From: Erythroxylum novogranatense
Taxonomy: Eukaryota; Streptophyta; Magnoliopsida; Malpighiales; Erythroxylaceae
Direction: 5' to 3'
DNA: 64,000 bases
Assembly (NCBI GenBank): GCA_029891385.1
Contig: CM057231.1
Location: 62,355,103-62,419,102 of the forward strand
How positions within the stretch are numbered: position 1 is the stretch's first letter; each line of letters starts with the position of its first letter. Shown in pieces: positions 11,284 to 23,413 of the stretch. A model generated the notes under the pieces. That model did not search any database, was not told where the DNA came from, and was given only the letters and a program-made list of their open reading frames with translations. The translations under genes and the position numbers were made by a program.

Positions 11284-14200
11284 TGTAACATCCCACCCCC
11301 GACAGGAAGGGTAAAATAGTAAATTGTCATAGGATGAGATTGATAAGGATTAATTAGTATTGTTCATGCATACTAGTATTAGTAAACAGTGAAATTGTAC
11401 ACATGCAAATTTCGGTACATGCATACATGACATTCCCGGTAGATGTGCCTACTGCAATTTTATTGTGATTAACGTGGTTATTGGGTTTGAAAAATTATTC
11501 TGAGTGCACCATTGAGTGTTTTATATTTTAAGGGATTTTTAGGAATTTTTCTGAAATTTTCCGGAGAAAATTCACGATCGAAAAAAAAATAAGCCAAGTG
11601 GCGAACCGGTTGATTTTCTACTGTTATTTTGGTACTAAACTATTAATTATTTTGGTGGGACCCAAAAGTGGACCCTTAAAATTTTTTAGAACCGAAATTG
11701 GATTGAAATTGCTTGGTATTTGTTTTCTTTTTTCAAAAATTTGATTGGTTCTTTGACTTTTCCTCATTTATCCTCCAATTGCCTAGTGTTCCTTTCATTT
11801 AATGCATGATTATCCTATGCATTCTCGGTTCTTCTATGAGGAAGGAAGGAAAAACATGCTTTATTTGCTCATTTTCTAAGTTCAACCGAAACCTACTCTC
11901 CTTTTCAAACCATCCATCGATTTTCTTTTTCCTTTAGTTCCTCTTCCTCCAAACCTTAAGAGCTCTTCTTCTTCTTACAACCAAGTTGTTGTCTTGCCAT
12001 GGAGAACTTGCACTTGCTTGGTGTTAGAAGTAATTAGTGAGAGTAGTAAAGAAAGAATTGAAGGAAGTGAAGAAGTGAAGAGCTTGAATTAGGTGAGTTT
12101 TCAATTAAGCTTTAATTATGCTTTGTTTATGTTTTAATAAATCATAGTGGTTAGATGCATTCATTTGGAGTTATGGTGCAATTATTGTATTTATTGATGT
12201 ATGAATTTGATGAAAATTATGGTTTGAATTGGTGGGTAAGGTTATGTTTAAGTATGGTTGGATGAAGTAGTATAAGTGAAGTGTTTTTAGCTTGATTTTG
12301 AATTGAATATGGATGATTATTCTTGCAAAGAATTTAAGAGGTAGGAGCTTCCAACTTATAGTAGGTATTCCTTATGAATGTATGAATGATCTAGTGACTG
12401 ATTTCTTGTCCATTTGGATGCTTAGTGATGTGTTATTGGCATTGGGAGTGATAGGATCTAAGGTTAGTACCAAAGCTGGAAAATTGGGTTTTGACCGACT
12501 GTACTGTTTTGAGAATAACTCATTGTGTGGTTATGCAAATGAGGTGAGGTTTGTGCCCAATGAAACTTTGGTTTGTTGGCTACATTTTTGTGTGAAATAG
12601 GTGTTGTCCAATTTTAGCCTTAAGAGGGTTAATTTTAGCTTGGAAATTCACTGTTGATGGCTGGTGTGAACAGTATCTGGATCAATGACCTACTAGTTTT
12701 GATGATTTTTCCACATTAATTGAAAAGGAATTAGGGAAAATGGTCTAAATTAAAGTTGAAGCCTGTATTGTTAGCTTTCCAATGCCACTGATTTTGCAAT
12801 TTTTCGATATTTATATTGGGAGATATGCATTGATGACTATTGGCTGGTAAAATGCATTTTAGTGAAACCTAGCTGAAATGTCAGTTTTGTGAGCATTCTG
12901 ATTGGAAGCAATTTTAGCAATTTTTGTGATTTGAATTGGCTTGAGTGATCTTCTGAAGAGTTGTATAGGAAACATTGATCTTGAAAATTGTATTTAGCAT
13001 GCAATTTTTAGAGATCAGATTTGGGAGTTATGAGTTTTCAAAAACGGAACCTGCATTAAGTTTTTAACTGCTGCCCCGATCAGTCACTTGTTTGGAAGTT
13101 TTGAATTGGTTAGAGATGGAATTGGCTCTTAAGCTCTTCATGAAACTTGAAGTATGTGGTTTTATTTTTCCAATGATATAAGGTACTGATTTTTTTGACA
13201 TTTGTGCTAGGAGATATGCTGCTTTTAAATGTACTGTTCAGATTGGGAAATTCCAGAGGGCAGATGCTTTGGTGAATTGTTTGGTCTAGTTAGCAAATGA
13301 ATTTGATTTCTTGTTGTTCATGAAAGTTCTATATAACATTGGGGTATTTCTGAGCATATTTATTGTGTAATTTCTTACAAAGGAAATGAGAAGTTATTGA
13401 ATTTGCAAGATACTGTACTGTTTTAGAACCCATTGACTGGGCAGTAACTTTGATTGCATTTTTTACACCCTTAGAGGTGAAATTGGCTTTTTTGTCCTTC
13501 ATAAAACTTGTAGAGCTCTCTTTTCTCTATGAAATAGACACCAATTTTGTCTAAATTGGAGTTCAGAGTAGGGAGTTATGACCTAGACAAGTTGGCATGT
13601 CGGAGGAAATAGTTTCAGATTTATCATTTTAATAGGGCTAGTAGACTAGGATTCCTAGACTAGTCGACTACAACCTGCACTAGCCGACTAGGATTCTTGT
13701 ACCAGTCGACTAGTATATGTATTTTCCTGCACTAGTCGACTATAACCTCTGACTAGTCGACTAGGATGTGTATTTTTCCTTATTTTGCTCATATCTTTTT
13801 CGTCCGACGTCCGATTGACCTTATTCTTGAGACATTGGATTCACTGAATATTTAATTTCATTTTATGAGCGATTGGGAATTTTTGGACAGGAAATTGACG
13901 GGTGTCCAGGAAATGGGTATTTCATCACTATTTTATTTAATTGGGGACCTATAGAGGTCCAAATTGAGCGCCGTCAGCGCCATCGGATTTCTAATTTTTA
14001 AACGGATTTTTCTGATGGAAAAAAAATGGGATTAGGGCCGGGAATCTCATGAACATGCATTTTCACCTACATGTGCATCATTAACTAACTCGAATTGGAT
14101 ATTTAGTGATCGTTTTGTTCTCTGATTCTTATAGCGACACAACTGAAGCGTCAATCGACCGACGTAGCAGAGACTTCCTGGCATTAGCTCGGAAGTAATA

Positions 14201-15356
14201 GGTGAGTAACCTAGATGGGTTTCTCAATTATTACTTGTCAAATATGGGGATAATGGCGGGACCAGAAATGTGTACATTATGTGACTTGTCTGCCATTACT
14301 GTGATTGATTGTGATTGATTGTCAATTATGAACTGTTCATTGTAGTGAATTATGGACTGTTACTTGTGCATACTGACTGTTAATTGACTGTGCTTGACTA
14401 TGAGTGATTAACTATTTATGGGGATGTTGTAACTGGGCATGTGCATTCATACACAGATGCATAAACTGATAAAGGAAAATTGTGAACCGAGTCGCCACTG
14501 ATACTAAAACAAGCTTCAGAGCTCAAATATCAAACGAGCCTAGAGCTCAAGGAAATAATTCTCCCAGCACGCCGCTTCATCGATCATCAATATCATGCTT
14601 ACGCTCGGTCACAACACCGTAATTAAACCGAAAAAGAGTCACATGTGCATTGCATCATTATCGGACCAATACCAAATGGGTTTTATTATATCAGGATCAG
14701 ATATTATCGTGGATCAGAGACCGTAGTATTATCGAATCGCTTTATTATCGTGAATTGATTATGTGATGCATGAATTGGGAGAACCATTGATGATGGTTCC
14801 TCATTAAGTTCGCAAACTCATCCAAAATTGCAATCTATTTTTCAGACTTGAAGAGTACCCGCTTGACACGGAGTAGGTCTACTGTAGGCAAGTGAAGGAT
14901 AGAGGTCGGGATCGGTTCGCGTCTGCATTAGTGTCTTATCAAATTAGTTTCCGTAATCGTTGTACAACAATGCTTTATATTTATAATGAGCCATTGTGGT
15001 TTTATTATTTTTATACATTGACTGATTGTAAATTATTATTGGATGACTGTAATAACTGAAAATGGTTAATTGTGAACATGGACTCAAGATTGTATTCCGC
15101 AACCTTTGTAAACTGGTTAGTATGTGAACTTTATGGTTACTGTAAAATATTGTTAAATGATTGTAATAACTGCAAATGTTTTCTACTATCTACTGTCTTT
15201 ACCGCGCTAATGTACGATTCAAACATAAAAACAAGAGAGAAGAAAATGATATACTGAGCTTTCACCGACTGATGTAGTACGCCACCCTCGCGGGGAACGG
15301 ACTCGAATATCACCAACGATGTCAGGTTCGGGTCACGCGGGAGTGGGTGTTACATT
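11284..15356 (+). repeat. Long Ty3/gypsy LTR (4.07 kb), plus strand
   Basis: It starts TGTAACATCCC and ends GGGTGTTACA, giving TGTAACA/TGTTACA inverted ends, and a primer site follows at once. The start resembles the inner-edge-verified LTR at 53199-56975 read on its own strand. No coding potential is seen; a 95-residue frame at 12313-12600 has no recognisable domain. Landmarks: donor-like AGGTGAGT at 12091-12098, a ~180-bp periodic module between about 12730 and 13560, a CTAGTCGACTAG palindrome cluster at 13640-13770, candidate exon 14135-14201, and hairpin plus CAG at 14805-14845. The partner 3' LTR is not in the window. Confidence 0.8.
13640..13770. repeat. TAGTCGACTA palindrome cluster
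   Basis: Five or six copies of a 10-12-bp palindrome lie within about 130 bp: 13661-13670, 13681-13690 (one mismatch), 13702-13713, 13731-13742 and 13753-13764. The last is the perfect 12-mer CTAGTCGACTAG. They sit just upstream of a block (CGTCCGACGTCCGATTGA) that is conserved in other LTRs here. Confidence 0.85.
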
Positions 15357-15362
15357 TAGGTG

Positions 15363-15374
15363 GTATCAGAGCCC
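15363..15374 (+). other. Primer binding site (initiator tRNA-Met type)
   Basis: TGGTATCAGAGC begins six bases after the LTR end at 15356. It establishes that 11284-15356 is a 5' LTR on the plus strand. Confidence 0.9.
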
Positions 15375-17460
15375 AACAATACGAATGTATCGGGGCACAG
15401 TCTGAAACATAGGTCAAGTTGCATGCATTTGAGTCGTGTCATTGCAGACCGTGGTAACTGATCCCTAGTCTGAGTCGCTCGAGGATGAATCCTACATGTT
15501 TATACGTGTTAAGTGACTAAGTGAGAGAAAAGTGAGACCGTATTAGAATGTGAGCCCATGAATGTGTATGGGCAATGAGGAATGGGAAAAAGGAAACATC
15601 AATAATGAGAATTATAATGTACTGTGGTTAGAATGACTATGTTGTCCTAGACTGATTAAGGAAAGAATTGATATCAAACTGAGTCCCCTGATTAATGTGG
15701 CAATATTACAGCGACAGAAAACGAACATGTCTAAAACTTGAGAGGTCCTCTCAGAGATATGAGAAACATAACGTTATAGTAGGCCTATGTGAAAGTAAAT
15801 GATGAAGTAATTAGAGCTCTGACTGCATATGAGATGAAATGGGAAACATTGGAACTGAGTAAAATGTAGATGGTCCGATCAGGCAGATATTGTTTCACTG
15901 CATTTGTGTTCGATATCAGTAGATATCAGAGATAGATGATGATAGTGAGATTATAATAAGATCAATATTGTACCGTAATGGTCTACCTAGAACTGAAAGA
16001 GCAAAGTGCCTAGTAGGGTAAGAAAAAATAGAAATGGTGAGATAAGTGTACAGATAAACTGAAATGAACTCGTGAAACGGGTATGATTATGAGCGCAGAA
16101 GCTTGAGACTGAAATGGTTATGCGAATATGGTGCTAAGAGTTTGGAAATCAGTATAATAAGATCGTAAGGGAAAAAGAAAGACTGACAATTTCTACTGAT
16201 TGTATATCGGGAAATTCTGGATTGGTTGAAAAGATGTATATGGATACAGAAATGGTAAATGGATGGGTAAATAGATAGAGATACAGTGGAGTTGTATCAC
16301 CGATTTTGTCGTGTTTTGGGGACTGTGAATAAACTATTATAGATTGTTTGAGGAAGATAAAGAGATATGTAGCAATAAGGAGATGACATTGTATAAGCCA
16401 AGTGGATATGACCTTAAAAGGTCAAGCTGACATATGAATGATATGGGAATGAAACTAGGGAAATGAAAAAAAATATAATGAAATAATGATAGTGATATAT
16501 GAAAAGAGTTGTCACATTTAAGTTGATTTACCGTTGGGAGTATCTATTGGACAGTAAAGTTGATCATGATTAATGAAACATATGTGAAAGATACATGGAA
16601 ATCATAGAGGAGATGATCGGTGAATGATTAGAGTGGCTATAAGTGTAAAGTTCATAATGGGTTAAAGTAAGACATAAGAGGACTGAATGTACCTTTATGA
16701 GAGGAAATGAACCAAAAAAAAATATTATGACATCAGTCCTCTATTTGAGGATTAGCATAAATGGAAAGGAGTTTTATGGAAGTCTGAATTGTATAGGTTA
16801 CTAATTGGTTTCCGGATAAGATGAAATAAGTTCTGGTGAGGTGTAGATTACGGAATAAGTGTTAAAGAAAGTGTTTATGTGATTTTCACATGGAACCTTA
16901 GTGCAAGGACTGTTCTGATCTTTAAATTATGGCATAAAATTGTTCTGATTGAGATAGTGCGTATAGTTGAGAATGATTGAAAAGCAATTAGGGACACTAA
17001 TTGGCTGATGAGACTTTCGTGAACAAAGATAATGACAGTAGCAAGACTAATGGTCAAACGAAAAGAAGTACGGACGAAATCAAAAGTGAAATTGAGTCAT
17101 ATCTCAAGAGGAGATTTAGACATAACAAGTGAAATATACGACCGAGGTTATCTGTATTGTGTGTACGGAAATGTAAAGTATCCAACTACGTAAGTGGAAT
17201 TTTAATTTGAGGTGATTCTATTGAAATGTGAAGTGAATAGATCTCCTTATGTGATGCAAAACTGTTGAGAAATCTAGATTTGAAACTAAGAAGAAAATAG
17301 TCCCGAACTGCGAAGTGAAATACTCAAATAAAGTGGAATTTATGGAAGTCCAAGTATGGATGACTAGGTATTGGCATATGTTGATGTGAATGACAGGAAA
17401 TCAATTGAAAAGAAAAAAAATGAGTAGAGATAAGAAGTCCTAAAGGGAAACTGACAATGA
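15375..17460 (+). mobile_element. Non-coding interior of the 11284 element
   Basis: Downstream of the primer site the sequence is rich in G and A on the plus strand and has no reading frame longer than about 60 residues. No gag, protease, RT or integrase motif is seen. A very long LTR with a non-coding interior fits a large retrotransposon derivative (LARD-like) or an extremely decayed autonomous element; the sequence alone does not decide. It continues at 18456-19046 after the solo LTR. Confidence 0.55.
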
Positions 17461-17465
17461 CGTGA

Positions 17466-18450
17466 TGAAGTGAATCACACGTTAATACAGCACTTAGTGA
17501 ACGATATTAGAATGCACGAGAAGGGGGGGTTGAATTGTGTATTCCCCTTTTTATAACTCTTTTCAGAACTATTTGTTAGAAATAAAATTCTTTACAGAAT
17601 TTTTTATAGATTCTGATTAATCAAACTTTTCAATAATGTGTATATAAAAGGTAAGTAATGATAAAATTTGAAACTAAAATAGAGATAGAGAGTAAGAGTG
17701 GTAGACACGAAGATTTATCCTGGTTCACCCCAAACCGTGGGCTACGTCCAGTCCTCATAGTTTCTTCTGAGATTTCACTATCTCTTCAATCGTTACAAGT
17801 ATTCTTTCACGAGCCTCTTCAGGTCTCTATAACCAGTATTCTTTCACACTTAGCCTCTGCAGTTATCTGCATAACTTTTCTTCTCGTAAAATATTTGAAC
17901 ACTTTGTTACAGAAAAATAGCACTCAGCTAAATCACTTTTTCACGTAGTAATTTTTCTCGCTATTTTGTGTAAGTATCTGTACGTAAGTAACTGCTTTGT
18001 GTAACTTTCCGTAACTTTGCAATCTTCGACTTTGACTTGTATTTATAGCCTTCGTCTTCAACTGCTTCTTGATTCTTGAATCTTGAATCTTGAATCTTTA
18101 AAGAAACGGTTAATCAGTTGAGTTCTATAACTAACTCGAACTGACTCTTGCGTCTTCTTTTTTTCTGCGTCTGCGTCTTCTTCTTTTCTGCGTCTGCGTC
18201 TGCGTCTGCGTCTGCTTTGCATTTGCGTCTGCGTCTTTCATTGTCTGTGTCATCTTCGTCTGTGTTGACTTTAACTGTTTCAACTTCGTCTGTGTTGACT
18301 TAATTTGTCTGTGTCCGACTTCAGTTATTTCAACTTCGTCTGTGTCTGAGTTCGTCTGTGTCCGACCTCGTCTGTTTTGTTTTTTTTGTATTTGATCTCT
18401 TTTTGTTATACATCAAAATCATATTTATGTAAAGTCATTTTGACTTAACA
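17466..18450 (-). repeat. Solo LTR, Sirevirus type
   Basis: This is a single LTR of 985 bp, starting TGAAGTGAATCACACG and ending TTGACTTAACA, with target duplication CGTGA at 17461-17465 and 18451-18455. It shares the conserved core ATCCTGGTTCACCCCAAACC and a minus-strand TATAAATA (18040-18047) with the Sirevirus-like LTRs but is clearly diverged from them. Tandem GAATCTT (about 18070-18100) and CTGCGT hexamers (about 18165-18235) are present. It likely arose by recombination between two LTRs that removed the interior. Confidence 0.92.
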
Positions 18451-18455
18451 CGTGA

Positions 18456-19046
18456 TGTAGTGTTACCTTCATAAAGGGATTGCAAATACACTACTTGTGG
18501 ACTCAATGAAAAAGTTGAATGATGTATGGTAAAGTCAATAAGACCCTAATAGGGAATTATGTGAGGTAAGAAAATGGTAGTGACTATGTTTATAGACGGA
18601 ATGTGTTTGAAAGTGTTGAACACTAAAAAATAAAGAGAACTATATGAATAATCGAGGAATTTGATACTGAGGATAAGCATACCCTTGGAGAGTGGGCAGT
18701 GTGTGATGAACTGAGACATTATGTTAAAACGGTATAAGATAAATTGAACTGACTTTGATAAATGGTATTGGAGACTTTAGATTCCTATAAGGATACATTG
18801 TGTTTATTCGAGGAAAAAGATGGGCATAAATGATTACTATACCGACAATGAACAGATAATGCTGCAATGAACAGATCAATTACAGATATTGGGATTTCCA
18901 AAGAATGTTAAGTAGATTATGGGTAATTGTGAAATGTTACTGGAAAAAATTCAAGTTATAGATCTAGTGATACTGGATAAAGGTAAGAAAGGTTAAGAGT
19001 GCAAGAGTTAAAGTAGTGAGTCCTATGATGAGTCTGAATATGCGAG
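18456..19046 (+). mobile_element. Non-coding interior of the 11284 element, continued
   Basis: It has the same G/A-rich, frame-poor composition as 15375-17460. It ends at the Athila-like insertion, whose left target duplicate GCGAG is 19042-19046. No gene is seen. Confidence 0.5.
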
Positions 19047-20489
19047 TGATTGGACCAAATTTATACTATAAATTAGGCCCGTTCTCTCTAGTAATTATGC
19101 ATCTGTTGACTCCTGATCTATGATTTTTATGCTTATTTTGGTCCCGCACATTGAGTTTTGATAAATTGCACATTGTCAGTATTTTGTTGTCATTTGTCAT
19201 TAATTCTGCATAATTTTTATTAGGATAATTGATACTGCAAATGGGTTGTATTTTGTAGGACCAAAGGAGTCAACATTCAAGAAGTCAACATGCCGCGAGA
19301 TTTGCTGGGGCGAACCCAAACCTCCATTCGCCGCGGCGAATAAATTAAATGCAATTACTTCACGCGACGAGTGACCATCCGGACTTCGCCCAAGAATAAC
19401 TACTGCCATTCGCCGCAATAATGTCGTAACCCTACCTATATTTGGCAAAGTATCCATCGTTCAACCGACCAAGACGTATCCCTATAAAACTTACCATTTA
19501 GGGCAAAAGGGACTACCGCATGTAGTTTTTCTTTCCTCCTTTTCTTCGCTCTTCTCCGCTTTTTCATTCTTTTCTGCTTTCGCTTCTAATAGGTTTTCAT
19601 TCTTTATTACAGTTCAACCACGCATAACGCTCGTTGTCTTCATCTTCAACAGTTAAATCTCGATCACGAGTATCGGTGATTCTCCAAAGAAGATGGAGTT
19701 GGCGGAGTCATGAGCTGCTAAATCAAGATTCTCCGAAAATGTAGCGAAGGTCGGAGTTCCATGAGCTTCAAGGGTAATCAACCATAGTTTTAGATTTTGT
19801 CATGTTTTGTAAAACCTCCGAGTTGGAGATTGCGATATATGATGGATTGAATCCGCTATAGTTTAATCGGATGTAAAACTTTGATTTATGGTGTGGATTA
19901 GTTTGTGTTGGATATTGTTCAAATACATGAAGTTTCATGTATGTTAAATGATTTGCATGAGTTAATTTAATCTACCTAGTTGTGTTTGATTGAATTGATT
20001 GTGTTTTATCTGGTTAACTTATTGCATAAATCATTTCATGCCATACACTAGGGTTTTAACAAGCTTTAATTTATCGAGTTAATCAATTAAATCTTGGACT
20101 TAACGAGTTATTAAGGTTGTGTTTTCAAACTTAGTGGATTTTAAACCCCGATATTTATTTTGAGTGATGATGACCGAGCTGCATTTTCAAGAGAGTTTTA
20201 ATTAATTATTTTCAGTCTCATTTAATTTAAATTGCCTTATCTTTTCAAAATCCCAAAAATATTTACCTTTGCTTTAGTTTAGTTTAATTTTAGATTAATC
20301 AATCAAAACCCCTTTTATTGCTTTCATTGCATGCATAATTCAAACATTAGGCTAGTCTAGGATCAATTGGTGCATTGGTTCCTCGAGAGTCAATTCGAGG
20401 TTGCATCCTGTATTGCAATCCTTGGTATAAATTTTATTTGACCGGTTTCCAAGGATCAATTCTTAAATTGAACGATAAGCCGCCGATCA
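19047..20489 (+). repeat. 5' LTR of the Athila-like element
   Basis: It is 1,443 bp and nearly co-linear with 27022-28482. A TATAAAA box is at 19483-19489. A 16-bp perfect palindrome ATTCGCCGCGGCGAAT lies near 19324-19339, upstream of the TATA box. Confidence 0.9.
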
Positions 20490-20492
20490 AAT

Positions 20493-20510
20493 TGGCGCCG
20501 TTGCCGGGGA
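20493..20510 (+). other. Primer binding site (tRNA-Asp type)
   Basis: TGGCGCCGTTGCCGGGGA lies three bases after the LTR end at 20489. This is the well-known primer site of Athila-group Ty3/gypsy elements. Confidence 0.92.
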
Positions 20511-20699
20511 ATCAAATTAATTGGTTCTCTAGGTTAGCCAGTGTTTGTTTTGATTTTAATTTTTGTTGTTTACATTTTTTTGCATTGCATAATTTTATTT
20601 AATTTCTTTTACGCTTAAGTGTTTTTAGTGTTAATCCTGCTTGGATTTCATTCTGCTTTGTTTTAAGTGTTTATTCTGATTCGTTTGCTTTGCTGGTCT

Positions 20700-20800
20700 G
20701 TGCTTCTTGGCTATGACGAGTTCATCATTCGTCATAGCGAGTTCATCATTCGTCGCAGCGAGTTCATATATTCGCCGCAGCGAAAGTTACAATTTATTCG
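20700..20800. repeat. Short ATTCGTCGCAGCGA-type repeats in the Athila leader
   Basis: Three tandem units of the type GAGTTCATCATTCGTCGCAG occur between the primer site and gag. They carry the same CpG-rich core as the LTR palindromes of this element. Confidence 0.6.
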
Positions 20801-20895
20801 ATTCATTGCAATAATTACTACATGTCGCAATAACCCGAGTGAATTGAAGCTTCTATCCGCCGTCGCTTTAGTGAGCTATCTTAGGTGAACTTCTC

Positions 20896-22700
20896 TTGTG
20901 CATGCCCCGTAGACTTAGGCTAGTTCATTTTCAACCCGAAATTGAGCGACACCTTAGACAACTTAGGAAAAACAAGAGAGAGCAAGAAAGACTTAGCACA
21001 CTAGATCGACTAGAATCTAAGATGGCTGAACACCAAGAATATCCCGGTCAACCACCCCGAAATGGAGATCACGGTCTTAACGGTGACCAGGAACGCGTAG
21101 ATGACAACAATGCGAACATCGACGAGAACCATCCGAGAAGCTACAACCTCTGGACGTAAACTACGATCCTTTCATCGCTGCCCTAACTTCGACGTAAATT
21201 TTGAAGTTAAAGGTTTATTGATTAACTCCTACCCAAATTTCACGGTTTGGCAGGAGAGGACCCCTACATGCATCTTCAGGCCCTCACAATGATCTGTCAA
21301 AGTATGAAGCCTGTAGGAGCACATCTGGACCAGTCTTTGTGGAAGGTATTCCACTTGTCGTTAGAAGGAAAGGCCCGGAGTGGTACATGAGCCTCCCAAG
21401 GCATGTCGCGAATGCCTATCATAGTTGGGCCAACTTATGAAAGCTTTCCGGAAAAATATTTTCCAGCCTTGAGGACTTCGTCGATGCGAAAAGAGATTTA
21501 TTCCGCCAAGCGAGATTACGATTTATCCTTATATGACTTTTGGAACAGATTCCAAGATCTGTTATCTCGGTGCCCCATCATCGATCCTCGATGAACAATT
21601 GGTTCAATATTTTTACGATGGGGTGAAAATCGTGAAAAGGGAATGTTGGATGTCGCGTCGGAGGTTCGCTGATTGACCTCACCGCACTCAAGCATGGGCC
21701 TTGATCAAGAGGATGGCCCTAAATCATCGCAATATAGTGTCGAGATTCCAGAATGTGAATGAAGTAGAGCCATGACGGCTCAAACTAAGAGTATGGAAAG
21801 CCCGGAATCGAAGGTGGATTCTCGAGCATAGGATAACTTCACGCTATCCTCGATCACTACCGAGCTTAAGAATCGAATGTGCATCGCCCATCGCCTTCCA
21901 TCGAATCGGTCGCACTTAGTTGCGAATCTTGTGGATTGGTGATGCACATTTCGATGTCCGTCCGGAAGGTATGAAGAAGTGTCCGCTGCTTACCCGGCGC
22001 ATAAAATTCTAAGTGGGACCGTGATCCAACACATATAACGAAGGATGGAGATCTCATCCTAACTTCGCTTGGAGGAATAATGAAGGAAGAGCACCCAACC
22101 GCTTTCAACAAGGGAGTGGAGCTAGACCATCTACAAACCAGCTTCCCGATCAAGAAGCGTTGACGGTGCAACCACAACCACCAAAAGAGGACACTAATCA
22201 CCTCGCATGGTATGATGACGTTGATGAAAGAGGAACGAACTTCCACAAAAATCAATTCAATGCCATCGCGAACCTCATCCAACAGACTCGCTAAGAATGC
22301 TGCCCGCTTTAGTGCCTTGGAGAAACGCATGGAGCAATGGGAGACCAAGGCCGAGAACATGAACGCCTATGTCACCCAATTGTCTAATAATTTGAGTGAC
22401 AACCAAGCTCGAGCAATGGATCCATTCCTCCAACACGTAATAAACCCAAGAGTTTAAATGCAATTGAGTTGAGGAGTGGAAAGAAAGTGCATTTCGACAT
22501 TCTCAAGAAGAAGAATGCACCGAGGAAATTGAGGTCAAGAAGCGCCTCAAGTGAGAGAGAAAAGTCAGTATGATCAAAGAGTGATCGCGAAGAAGAATTG
22601 TTGAGGAACAAGAAGCAATCAACAATTGAGGATAAAGAGCAATCATCGAGCATTTCGGGAAGAAGAGCCGATAAGGATAAATCGAAAGCGAAATGAACCA
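20896..22700 (+). pseudogene. gag: gag of the Athila-like element, broken
   Basis: The first open part (20896-21159, 87 residues) begins MCMPRRLRLVHFQPEIERHL and reads into a charged N-terminus. After frameshifts, near 21250-21420, the retrotransposon gag signature LAGEDPYMHLQALTMICQSM appears, followed by the LWKVFHLSLEGKA block. The third part (22212-22457) ends in a coiled-coil-like segment with ALEKRMEQWETKAENMNAYV. These are the expected order and style for Athila gag. At least five frame changes and several stops separate the pieces. The product would have been the capsid/nucleocapsid protein. Confidence 0.75.
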
Positions 22701-23413
22701 CCAAGAAGGAAGTCAACTTAAAGGACCTCCTTTTCCGAACTCAGATCCGATGAGCAAGAGAGTTAATGAGCTCAAACACGAAAAAGAAATCATTGACCTA
22801 TTTGGGAAGGTTGAAGTCAACGTGCCCTCGCTGGATTTGATTAAGAAAGTGCGAAACTTCGCCAAATACCAAGGATTTGTGCACAAACAAGCGAAAATTT
22901 AGGCCTAATGAACGTGTCCAAATGAGTTCAAATGTGTCGGCTTTATTTAAGCCCCAAATCCCAAAGAAGTGCCAAGATCCAGCTCATTTACCATTCCTTG
23001 TGTTATAGGAAAGGTAACAATTGGGAGAGCATTATTGATTTGGGAGCGGCGATTAACGTAATGCCGAAATCATGCCTATGAAGCCACAGGCGTTAGAGCA
23101 TAAAGCCTACTTGGTAGTCTTACGCTATCGATAGATCATTCCGACATCCAATGGGAATCATCGAGGACATCTTGGTCCAAGTGAAAGGTTTAGTGTTTCT
23201 GTCGATTTTACGTGTTGGACATGACCTCCGAAGTGGTGCGGGACACTTCTCCGATCCTCGGGCGACCCTTCCTGCGCGAATGTGAGCACAATGATTAACA
23301 TGAAGGAAGGAAAGATCACCATGGAGGTTGGTGATCAACACGTTAGCTTCAACATGTATGAAGCTATGAAGCACCCTAACGAGGATTACTCCTTGCTTGG
23401 GGTGAATATGTGA
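22693..23413 (+). pseudogene. gag end and protease trace of the Athila-like element
   Basis: The piece at 22693-22902 contains VPSLDLIKKVRNFAKYQGF, the block that precedes protease in Athila gag-pol. At about 23000-23080, across a frameshift, comes a D-L-G-A-A-I-N-V-M-P-K-S sequence matching the D-L-G-A-S-I-N-[LV]-M-P active-site region of Athila proteases. GKITMEVGDQHVSFNMYEAM at about 23310-23370 matches the protease C-terminal side. Reading stops at TGA after GVNM (23413). Nothing recognisable as RT follows. Confidence 0.7.

Noticed and set aside
12313..12600. A 95-residue open frame in the 4-kb LTR
   Set aside because: No recognised domain, and it lies inside an LTR; composition is like flanking non-coding DNA.
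15072..15257. A 61-residue frame near the LTR end
   Set aside because: Short, AT-rich, and overlaps the conserved LTR terminus.
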